This document shows positions 15,929-23,441 of a DNA stretch of 64,000 nt, piece after piece. Under the pieces are notes generated by a model. That model saw nothing but the letters and a program-made list of their open reading frames with translations. It was not told where the DNA came from and ran no database searches. The stretch comes from Gammaproteobacteria bacterium. Lineage in GTDB: Bacteria > Pseudomonadota > Gammaproteobacteria > Ga0077536. The position numbers were made by a program, and so were the translations under genes. How positions within the stretch are numbered: the stretch's first letter is position 1; each line of letters opens with the position of its first letter. Location: positions 1-64,000 of the forward strand of contig JACKNH010000008.1 of NCBI GenBank assembly GCA_024234975.1, given 5' to 3'.

Positions 15929-17557
15929 TTACATCATGTCCATGCCGCCGCCCGGAGGCATGTGAGCATGGTTATCTTCCTTCGGCAGTTCCGCAACCAT
16001 TGCTTCGGTGGTCAGAATCAAGCTGGCAACGGAGGCTGCGTTCTGCAGCGCGGTGCGAGAGACCTTGGCCGGGTCGATGATACCGGCTTCGATCATATCA
16101 ACGTACTCACCGGTGGCGGCGTTGTAGCCTTGAGCGCCCTTGGCTTCACGGACGGCGTTGACGACCACCGACGGTTCTTCACCGGCATTGGCAACGATCT
16201 GACGCAGCGGTTCTTCCAGCGCACGATGCAGAATCTTGACGCCGACGTCCTGGTCATGGTTTTCACCTTTGACCTTGGCGACAGCCTGCTGGGCACGCAG
16301 CAGTGAAACACCACCGCCCGGAACGATGCCTTCTTCAACCGCGGCGCGGGTTGAATGCAGCGCGTCTTCAACACGTGCTTTCTTTTCCTTCATTTCGATT
16401 TCGGTGGCCGCACCGACCTTGATCACGGCAACACCGCCTGCCAGCTTGGCAACGCGTTCCTGCAGTTTTTCGCGATCGTAATCGGAAGTGGTTTCCTCGA
16501 TCTGGGCCTGGATCTGCTTGACGCGACCCTGGATGCCCTTCTGATCACCGGCACCGTCGATGAGGGTGGTGTTTTCCTTGGTGATCTGGACGCGCTTGGC
16601 GCTGCCGAGATCATTCAGGTCAGCCTTCTCCAGCGTCAGGCCGACTTCTTCGGAAATGACCTGGCCGGCGGTCAGAATGGCGATGTCTTCCAGCATCGCT
16701 TTGCGGCGATCACCGAAGCCCGGCGCCTTGACTGCGGCGACCTTGACGATACCGCGGATGTTGTTGACCACGAGGGTGGCCAGCGCTTCACCTTCGACGT
16801 CTTCAGCGATGATCAGCAGTGAACGACCCTGCTTGGCGACGCCTTCGAGGATCGGCAGCATGTCGCGGATGTTCGAGATCTTCTTGTCGTGAATCAGCAC
16901 CAGCGGATTCTCGAGTTCGACGCTCATCGTGTCCTGCTTGTTGATGAAGTACGGCGACAGGTAGCCACGATCGAACTGCATGCCTTCAACCACTTCGAGG
17001 TCGGTTTCCAGACCGGAACCTTCTTCAACCGTGATGACGCCTTCCTTGCCGACCTTGTCCATCGCGTTGGCGATGACCTTGCCGATTTCCGAATCAGAGT
17101 TGGCGGAAATGGTGCCGACCTGGGCAATGGCCTTGCTGTCGGTGCAGGGCTTGGCCATCGACTTCAGGAAATCCACCGCAGCGGCGACGGCTTTGTCGAT
17201 ACCGCGCTTGATGTCCATCGGGTTGGTGCCGGCCGTCACTGACTTCATGCCTTCGCGGACGATGGCCTGAGCCAGCACGGTGGCGGTGGTGGTGCCGTCG
17301 CCGGCGACGTCAGAAGTCTTGGAAGCAACTTCCTTGACCATCTGCGCGCCCATGTTTTCGAACTTGTCTTTCAGTTCGATTTCCTTGGCCACGGAAACGC
17401 CGTCCTTGGTGACGGTCGGAGCGCCGAAGCTCTTTTCCAGCACGACGTTGCGGCCTTTCGGGCCCAGCGTCTGCTTGACGGCGTTGGCGAGAATATTGAC
17501 GCCCGCAGCCATGCGATGGCGTGCGTCATCCGAAAACAATACTTCTTTAGCTGCCAT
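15929..17557 (-). CDS. groEL: Chaperonin GroEL (Hsp60)
   Basis: The 542-residue large chaperonin subunit, forming the double-ring ATP-driven folding chamber with GroES. The sequence opens AAKEVLFSDDARHRMAAGVN, carries LGPKGRNVVLEKSFGAP and the ATP-binding VAGDGTTTATVLAQAI, and ends in the Gly-Met tail MPPGGGMDMM. Length and motifs are entirely standard. It is the second gene of the groESL operon, 41 bases after groES, and ends at a strong terminator. Confidence 0.99.
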   Translation of the reverse strand: MAAKEVLFSDDARHRMAAGVNILANAVKQTLGPKGRNVVLEKSFGAPTVTKDGVSVAKEIELKDKFENMGAQMVKEVASKTSDVAGDGTTTATVLAQAIVREGMKSVTAGTNPMDIKRGIDKAVAAAVDFLKSMAKPCTDSKAIAQVGTISANSDSEIGKVIANAMDKVGKEGVITVEEGSGLETDLEVVEGMQFDRGYLSPYFINKQDTMSVELENPLVLIHDKKISNIRDMLPILEGVAKQGRSLLIIAEDVEGEALATLVVNNIRGIVKVAAVKAPGFGDRRKAMLEDIAILTAGQVISEEVGLTLEKADLNDLGSAKRVQITKENTTLIDGAGDQKGIQGRVKQIQAQIEETTSDYDREKLQERVAKLAGGVAVIKVGAATEIEMKEKKARVEDALHSTRAAVEEGIVPGGGVSLLRAQQAVAKVKGENHDQDVGVKILHRALEEPLRQIVANAGEEPSVVVNAVREAKGAQGYNAATGEYVDMIEAGIIDPAKVSRTALQNAASVASLILTTEAMVAELPKEDNHAHMPPGGGMDMM

Positions 17558-17598
17558 ATTATTTAATCTCCAAAGCGCAGTTTATGCGTGCGACCCGA

Positions 17599-17889
17599 TT
17601 AACCTTCGATGACCGCCATGATGTCGTCTTCACGCATCACCAGCAGTTCTTCACCATCTACTTTGACTTCCGTACCGGAGTACTTGCCGAACAGAACCTT
17701 GTCGCCGGCCTTCACGTCCAGTTTGCGAAGTTCGCCGTTGTCCTGCAGCTTGCCGTTTCCAACCGCGATGACCTCGCCCTTGATCGGCTTTTCCGTGGCG
17801 GAGTCGGGGATCACGATACCGCCCGGCGACGTGCGCTCTTCGGCCCAACGCTTGACCAGCACTCGATCGTGCAAAGGACGAATTTTCAT
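17599..17889 (-). CDS. groES: Co-chaperonin GroES (Hsp10)
   Basis: The 96-residue lid of the GroEL chamber. MKIRPLHDRVLVKR opens the protein, the mobile loop is ERTSPGGIVIPDSA, and VLFGKYSGTEVK is the conserved core. ATG at 17889 is chosen because AGGAGA at 17899-17904 lies nine bases upstream; a GTG at 17898 would put the ribosome binding site against the start codon. First gene of groESL, behind a promoter with a CIRCE operator. Confidence 0.98.
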   Translation of the reverse strand: MKIRPLHDRVLVKRWAEERTSPGGIVIPDSATEKPIKGEVIAVGNGKLQDNGELRKLDVKAGDKVLFGKYSGTEVKVDGEELLVMREDDIMAVIEG

Positions 17890-17947
17890 TGCTGACACTC
17901 TCCTGATTTGGTTAACCTGTTGAATTTACGCGATATTGAGAGGGCTG

Positions 17948-17974
17948 TTAGCACTCTCCGTCGAGTAGTGCTAA
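17948..17974 (-). promoter_or_regulatory. CIRCE operator (HrcA-binding site)
   Basis: TTAGCACTC, nine bases, TAGTGCTAA: the consensus CIRCE is TTAGCACTC-N9-GAGTGCTAA, so one base in eighteen differs. It sits immediately downstream of the promoter -10 box, about 60 bases before groES, where HrcA binding would block transcription. This implies an hrcA gene elsewhere in the genome. Confidence 0.95.
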
Positions 17975-17976
17975 GC

Positions 17977-18004
17977 ATAATAGGGGCGAAATCATGAAAG
18001 TCAA
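17977..18004 (-). promoter_or_regulatory. groESL promoter, sigma-70 and possible sigma-32 overlap
   Basis: On the minus strand TTGACT (17999-18004), a 16-base spacer and TATTAT (17977-17982) form a good sigma-70 promoter. The same stretch also reads as CTTGACT with CCCCTATTA, close to the heat-shock sigma-32 pattern (CTTGAA, CCCCATnT). Dual control by sigma-32 and HrcA would be reasonable for groESL; the sigma-32 reading is an inference. Confidence 0.75.
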
Positions 18005-18228
18005 GGCAACGCCGGGAATTCAGCCTGCATCCGGTCCTGCCAGGGCACGACCGGCCGGTACGGGTACATCGTGGAGCCCGTGCGGGGCAGCCCGGTGGGG
18101 TTGTTGAACCAGATCACAAAACCGTACGCCAGAGTACGGTGCAAGGTGTTAATACTTGTAGCAGGGTCATAGACTCCGGGTTACTCCAATCACTTGAGAT
18201 TCGATTGACCGGCGGAGGCCGGAAAGTC

Positions 18229-18882
18229 ATGGCACTGATGTCTACTGAACGCGCTGTCCAGGAATTTCTCGCACACTGTCATCGCCGGTCGTACACGCCG
18301 AAGGCCACGATCATCCGCCAGGGCGATCCGGCCGGTGAGCTGTACTACATCGTGAAGGGTTCGGTGACGGTATTGCTGGAAGACGAAAAAGGCCACGAAA
18401 TCGTCCTGGCCTATTTGAATGAAGGCGAATTCTTCGGCGAGCTCGGGCTGTTCAATGAGGATCACAGCCGTACGGCATTGGTCCGTGCGCGACTGGACGC
18501 TGAAGTTGCGCAAATCAGTTATCACAAGTTGCGCGGGCTGACCGAATTGTATCCCAGCCTGGTGCTCTCCATGACCAACCAACTGGCGCGCCGTTTGTGC
18601 AATACCAATCAGAAGCTGGGCGATCTGGCCTTCATGGATGTCTACGGGCGCGTTGCCCGCACCTTGCTTGACCTGTCCGAACAGGACGAAGCCACGACCC
18701 ATCCGCTGGGAATTCAGGTCCGCATCACCCGCCAGGAACTGGCGCGTCTGGTGGGCTGTTCACGTGAAATGGTTGGCAAGGTCATCAAAGACATGGAAGA
18801 ACAGGGCATCATAGTGACTGAAGGGAAATCCATCATCCTGCTTGGCCCCGGCGAGAAAAAGCGCCTTAAAGCCGCACATTGA
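18229..18882 (+). CDS. crp: CRP/Vfr-type cyclic-AMP receptor transcription factor
   Basis: A 217-residue regulator, closely similar to E. coli CRP along its whole length. The cyclic-nucleotide pocket is seen at GELGLF (70-75, Glu71) and RTALVRA (Arg81, Thr82). The dimer helix leads to a helix-turn-helix at about 166-188 (ITRQELARLVGCSREMVGK), with the recognition helix nearly identical to CRP, so it should bind TGTGA-N6-TCACA sites. The CRP Thr127-Ser128 pair reads Thr126-Asn127 here; loss of that Ser may alter ligand response, as in Clp-type proteins that respond to other ligands. ATG at 18229 has GGCGGAGG upstream; ATG at 18238 is an alternative. Confidence 0.92.
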   Translation: MALMSTERAVQEFLAHCHRRSYTPKATIIRQGDPAGELYYIVKGSVTVLLEDEKGHEIVLAYLNEGEFFGELGLFNEDHSRTALVRARLDAEVAQISYHKLRGLTELYPSLVLSMTNQLARRLCNTNQKLGDLAFMDVYGRVARTLLDLSEQDEATTHPLGIQVRITRQELARLVGCSREMVGKVIKDMEEQGIIVTEGKSIILLGPGEKKRLKAAH

Positions 18883-18977
18883 GCCGCAGGCTCCGAACCA
18901 GACGCTTCCAGGGCAACACTGCCGAATCCTGCCGCTACCGCTCGGAGTGGCTGTGGACCCTGGCTGCGGCTGCAATC

Positions 18978-19190
18978 CTAGGCCGCGACGATACCGCGTC
19001 TTAGCGCAACACGCCGTAGATTCAATAACTCCCGCAGCCGTTCCAGGTAGCCACTCGCTTCTTCGTCGTTGACCGATACGGTTTCGGCGATCAGCTCTTC
19101 CAACTGGATGATTTCATCGACCAATTGAAGCCATTCGTGCTGGCCCTTCAGCAGAAATGGCTTGGGTCGTCGCTGGTTATCAATCTGCAT
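18978..19190 (-). CDS. Small hypothetical helical protein
   Basis: A 70-residue possible protein, strongly helical and charged (LQLVDEIIQLEELIAETVS, then YLERLRELLNLRRVALRRG). I do not recognise it. Amino-acid composition looks like a real protein rather than random GC-rich frame, and it fills an otherwise empty gap, convergent with crp. No clear ribosome binding site precedes the ATG at 19190, so support is moderate. Confidence 0.5.
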   Translation of the reverse strand: MQIDNQRRPKPFLLKGQHEWLQLVDEIIQLEELIAETVSVNDEEASGYLERLRELLNLRRVALRRGIVAA

Positions 19191-19434
19191 GAGGTTTTGC
19201 GTCCATTGACTTGATGGACTGGAGTATCGGGACGTTCTATGTCATCGCAATGACAGTGCCACCACCACCTGCGCTTGGAAAATCACCGGCTGGTTTGTTG
19301 GAAGCCATCGTGTAGCGGGGCGCCCTTGTGTCGCAAATACACCATATATATTGATTGGAACGTTGTCCTATCCCAATATGTCGAAATCCCGCCTAAAATA
19401 GCGCGACCGACCAATGCGGTCGGAGGAGTGGTGC

Positions 19435-21477
19435 ATGCGACGTTTTGGTTACTCCCTGTTGTTTATCCTGGCCGCGGCAGCCCAGGCGCAGGCGGCTACG
19501 ACTGTAGAAACCGCCGATTCCTCGCTGCGTTCCGGCGATGTCGCCGGCGCGCTGGCAACCTTGAAGACACTCAGTGCGGCCGGCAATGCGAATGCCACCA
19601 CGCGGCTGGGAGCGCTTTACCAGGACGGGCGCCTGGTCCCACGCGATCTCGCGCTCGCAGCCAGGTACTACCACCAGGCTGCGGAGCAGGGCGACAGCGA
19701 AGCCCAATTCAATCTCGGCAACATGTACCTGCTCGGCGAGGGCGTTGACGAGAGCAGGTCGGATGCGTTGCGCATGTATCGCCTGGCGGCTGATCAGGGC
19801 CATACGATGGCGATCGAAAACATGCGACAGATGCAGCGCGCCGAGCAATTGGCGTCGTTGCCGCCTGCCGCGGAATCGTCGACAACCATGGACGCCGCGG
19901 TGGCGTCGGATAGTCGCGACTCCGGTGCTATCCCGCAGGTGCCCGAACCCAACACGAGAGATGAATCCGCCGCGCTGGCACTGGCGCGCGAGCACGGCAT
20001 CAACGTCGTGTTTGCGCCCCGGGAGTCTGTGGAAGCGCCACCTGCTGCGGTGGATTCTGCTGCGCACGAGGTCAGCGAGCCGACGCCGATCGAACGCGAT
20101 GTCGCCGCCGATGATTCCACGACCGAAGCCGCCGCCGCGCCGATTGAGGAACGCCCCCTGTCCGAGGCTGCCGCTGCCCCTCCCGTACTGCCCGCCGCAC
20201 CTTCCCCTGTTGATCGACGGGTTGCGCCGGAGCCCGCGGCAGTGGCGTCCGCGTTGGATGATGTCATTCGTCAACGGGAACAGGGTGAGTATTCACTTGC
20301 GTTTAATCAGTTGAAATTACTGGCAGCGGATAACATTGCCGAGGCGCAATTCCAGTTGGCAGAAATGTATCGACAGGGTCAGGGGACTGCTGTGGACGAG
20401 GCCATGGCAATTACCCTGTACCGGGATGCCGCGCGCCAAGGTCATGTCCAGGCCTTGAACCAACTGCGGCAGATATACCGAGAGGCAGGCGTGCCGATGC
20501 CCGACTTGCGGCCACCGGTGAGCAAACCGCGGTCGGCCGAAAATACCGCTGATGCCACCATCTCGGCGCCGCCAGCAAGGGCGCTTGAGTCCAGCGATCG
20601 GCTGTATACCCCCGCTGCCGACGCCCGGGCCGTGGCGGCAACCGCTGTGGAGAGCAAAGTTGAGGACCAACCGGCGGTTGCTGACAATCCGCCGCTGGTA
20701 CCCCTGCCGGCCATTGACGGCGAGACGAACGCATCCGCCACCGGCGACGTATCCGCCCCGGTAGATGCAAGTCTGGCTGAATCGATTCGGGAGGAATCAC
20801 CGCTGGAACACGCGGTGGCCCTGCTCGAGGCTGGTGATCGGCGTGGCGCCGCCAACGCGTTCCAGGTTCTGGCGGAAGCCGGCAACCCGTTGGCACAGGC
20901 ACACCTGGGCTATATGTATTACGTGGGTGAAGGCGTCCGGCGCGACCTCGTGGAAGCCGTTCAATGGTATCGACGGGCAGCCGAACAAGGGAACGCGGAT
21001 GCCCAATACAACCTGGGCGTCGCCTACGCTTTTGGTGAAGGGGTCGAGCGCGATCCCGAGCAGGCCGCGCTGTGGTACCAGCGGGCGTCCGAGCGCAATC
21101 ACGCACTGGCGCAATACAGTCTCGGCACTGCATACGCCTTTGGTGAGGGTATTGCACAGGATGATGGCGCCGCCGCGAGCTGGTACCGCCGTGCCGCCAT
21201 GCAGAACAACGCACCGGCCCAATACAGTCTCGGCCACTGCTACCGGGTTGGCCGCGGTGTCCGCCAAAGCGACCAGGAGGCGCAACGCTGGTTGTTTGCG
21301 GCTGCCCAGAATGGCTACGCACCGGCGCAATTCACGCTGGCGGAGATTTACCGCACCGGGGAGGGCGTAGCCCGTGATGAAGAAGAGGCGAATCGCTGGT
21401 ATCGAATGGCTGCGGATCAGGGCCATCCCGATGCGCAACAATATCTCGCCGGGCTGCCGGGCGAAGTGGCGCCATGA
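19435..21477 (+). CDS. Exported Sel1-repeat protein
   Basis: A 680-residue protein with a signal peptide (SLLFILAAAAQAQA). Sel1-like repeats, each about 36 residues with the pattern AQ-LG-Y-G-GV-D-A-WYR-AA-QG, appear twice near residues 45-120, once near the middle (AEAQFQLAEMYRQGQGT) and five times at the C-terminus from about residue 485. Long Ala/Pro/Glu-rich linkers separate them. Sel1 repeats form helical solenoids that scaffold protein-protein contacts in the periplasm. ATG at 19435 has CGGAGGAG seven bases upstream. The stop overlaps the start of the next gene by four bases (ATGA). Its partner is unknown. Confidence 0.88.
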   Translation: MRRFGYSLLFILAAAAQAQAATTVETADSSLRSGDVAGALATLKTLSAAGNANATTRLGALYQDGRLVPRDLALAARYYHQAAEQGDSEAQFNLGNMYLLGEGVDESRSDALRMYRLAADQGHTMAIENMRQMQRAEQLASLPPAAESSTTMDAAVASDSRDSGAIPQVPEPNTRDESAALALAREHGINVVFAPRESVEAPPAAVDSAAHEVSEPTPIERDVAADDSTTEAAAAPIEERPLSEAAAAPPVLPAAPSPVDRRVAPEPAAVASALDDVIRQREQGEYSLAFNQLKLLAADNIAEAQFQLAEMYRQGQGTAVDEAMAITLYRDAARQGHVQALNQLRQIYREAGVPMPDLRPPVSKPRSAENTADATISAPPARALESSDRLYTPAADARAVAATAVESKVEDQPAVADNPPLVPLPAIDGETNASATGDVSAPVDASLAESIREESPLEHAVALLEAGDRRGAANAFQVLAEAGNPLAQAHLGYMYYVGEGVRRDLVEAVQWYRRAAEQGNADAQYNLGVAYAFGEGVERDPEQAALWYQRASERNHALAQYSLGTAYAFGEGIAQDDGAAASWYRRAAMQNNAPAQYSLGHCYRVGRGVRQSDQEAQRWLFAAAQNGYAPAQFTLAEIYRTGEGVARDEEEANRWYRMAADQGHPDAQQYLAGLPGEVAP

Positions 21478-22103
21478 AAGCCGGTATGGGTTTTTACCAG
21501 GCCAAGGTGTTTCCCAAACTGCTTGACCTGACGATGGGCCTGAAGGCCATCGACGAGGTTCGCAACAACCTGTTGGAAACCATTACCGGGCACGTGCTGG
21601 AAATCGGCTTCGGTACCGGCCGCAACCTGCCGTTCTATCCGCCGACCATCACGTCGTTGACTGCTGTGGATTCAAACCCAGGCGTATATCCGATGGCGCG
21701 GCAGCGGATTCGCCGGGTGCAATTCCCCGTGGATGTCCGGCAGGTCGACTGCAGTGCATTGCCGGTGAGTACTGCGCGGTTCGACTGTGTCGTCAGCACG
21801 TTCACCTTGTGCAGTGTCGACGATATCGGCAGCACGCTGCAGGAGGTCAACCGGGTGCTGAAACCCGACGGTCGCCTGTTCATTGCCGAGCACGGGTTGA
21901 GCCCTGAGCCGGTGGTGGCTAAATGGCAGCACCGGGCGACGCCGATTCAGAAGGTGTTGGGGGCAGGCTGCCACCTCAATCGCGACATGGAAACGTTGAT
22001 CAAGGCCAATGGCTTCCGTTTCGCCCAACTCGAGCGCTTTTACCTGGAAAAGGCGCCGAAGATTGCCGGCTATATCTACGCGGGCATTGCGGTGAAGGCG
22101 TGA
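21474..22103 (+). CDS. Class I SAM-dependent methyltransferase
   Basis: A 209-residue soluble enzyme with a Rossmann-type SAM fold. Motif I is VLEIGFGTGRNLPFY, motif II contains LTAVDSNPGV, and the core continues FDCVVSTFTLCSVDDI and LKPDGRLFIAEHGLS. The layout resembles UbiE/phospholipid-type methyltransferases, but the acceptor is unknown. The ATG overlaps the stop of the Sel1-repeat gene (ATGA at 21474-21477), so translation is probably coupled. A second in-frame ATG lies four codons on. Confidence 0.88.
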   Translation: MKAGMGFYQAKVFPKLLDLTMGLKAIDEVRNNLLETITGHVLEIGFGTGRNLPFYPPTITSLTAVDSNPGVYPMARQRIRRVQFPVDVRQVDCSALPVSTARFDCVVSTFTLCSVDDIGSTLQEVNRVLKPDGRLFIAEHGLSPEPVVAKWQHRATPIQKVLGAGCHLNRDMETLIKANGFRFAQLERFYLEKAPKIAGYIYAGIAVKA

Positions 22104-22225
22104 CGCGACATTGGTCGCGGCCGCAACGAAAGTTTCCAGCGCCGCCTCAAGGTGTCGCCAAGCAGCGGACATTGGTTTCCCGTATAATCCCGGCCCCTTG
22201 AATTTCACCTCCGAGTCGTTTCGCC

Positions 22226-23374
22226 ATGGATACACCCACGTCGTCGCTGCCTGGACCGCAGGTCCCTGTGTTCAACCCGCCAAAACGTCTGTTGATGGGC
22301 CCTGGCCCGACGGATGTTCCGGAACGCGTCCTGGCGGCCATGGCGCGGCCGACGATCGGCCATCTCGATCCCGCATTCGTCGAGATGATGGAGCAGGTCA
22401 AGACTCTTTCCCGCTACGTTTTCCAGACCTCCAATCCGCTCACTTTCCCGATCTCGGCGCCGGGTTCGGTCGGCATGGAAGCCTGCTTCGTCAACCTGGT
22501 GGAGCCGGGCGACACCGTGGTGGTCTGCGTCAATGGCGTGTTCGGCCTGCGCATGGTGGAAAACGTCAAGCGGTGCGGTGGCACGCCTGTCATCGTTGAA
22601 GATGCCTGGGGTGAAGCGGTCGATCCGGCCAAGCTGCGCGCAACGCTGAAATCGCACCCGGAAACCAAGGTCGTGGCCTTCGTGCAGGCGGAAACTTCAA
22701 CCGGTGTATTGAGCGACGCGCAGACGCTGGCAGGCATTGCGCACGAACACGGCGCCCTGGTCATCATGGATTGCGTCACCTCGCTCGGCGGTGTGCCGGT
22801 ATTGATTGACGCCTGGGGTATCGATGCGGCCTATTCGTGCAGCCAGAAGTGTCTGTCATGCACGCCGGGACTCGCGCCGGTCACTTTCTCGCCGCGTGCC
22901 ATCGAGCATGTCTACGCTCGCAAGACGCCTGTTCAAAGCTGGTTTCTGGACCTCAACCTCGTCATGGGTTACTGGAGTGGTGAAGGTGGACGTACCTACC
23001 ATCACACCGCGCCCATCAATCCGCTTTACGGCTTGCATGAAGCGCTGCGGATGATTGCGGAAGAGGGGCTGGAGAGTGCCTGGGCGAGACACCAGCGTAT
23101 GCACGACCTGCTGAAAGCCGGGCTTGGCGAGCTCGGCATCGAATTGCTCGTCAAACCGGAAGCACGGCTGCCACAGGTCAATACGGTGCTGATTCCCGAT
23201 GGCTGCAATGACGCCGCGGTTCGTAAACAACTCTTGACCGAGTACAACCTCGAAATCGGTGCCGGGTTAGGTGCACTTGCGGGCAAGGTATGGCGCATCG
23301 GCATGCTCGGTTACGGAGCCCGGGAAGAGAACGTCCAGCATTGTTTATCCGCCTTGCGCGAAGTTCTACGCTGA
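22226..23374 (+). CDS. Alanine/serine-glyoxylate aminotransferase family enzyme
   Basis: A 382-residue PLP-dependent class V aminotransferase. GPGPTDVP is at the N-terminus, the cofactor-binding Asp sits in VIMDCVTSLGG, and the Schiff-base Lys is K208 in SCSQKCLSCTPG. The C-terminal GAGLGALAGKVWRIGMLGYG is typical of alanine-glyoxylate / serine-glyoxylate / serine-pyruvate transaminases. Likely role: moving an amino group to glyoxylate or pyruvate, in glycine or photorespiration-like metabolism. The donor cannot be resolved by eye. Its start, ATG at 22226, lacks a strong ribosome binding site. Confidence 0.9.
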   Translation: MDTPTSSLPGPQVPVFNPPKRLLMGPGPTDVPERVLAAMARPTIGHLDPAFVEMMEQVKTLSRYVFQTSNPLTFPISAPGSVGMEACFVNLVEPGDTVVVCVNGVFGLRMVENVKRCGGTPVIVEDAWGEAVDPAKLRATLKSHPETKVVAFVQAETSTGVLSDAQTLAGIAHEHGALVIMDCVTSLGGVPVLIDAWGIDAAYSCSQKCLSCTPGLAPVTFSPRAIEHVYARKTPVQSWFLDLNLVMGYWSGEGGRTYHHTAPINPLYGLHEALRMIAEEGLESAWARHQRMHDLLKAGLGELGIELLVKPEARLPQVNTVLIPDGCNDAAVRKQLLTEYNLEIGAGLGALAGKVWRIGMLGYGAREENVQHCLSALREVLR

Positions 23375-23441
23375 ACGAACCGGTTGCGGGGACGCCGCTC
23401 TGCCGGCGTCCCGGTTAACCCGGGATTCGACAGCCGCGCGG

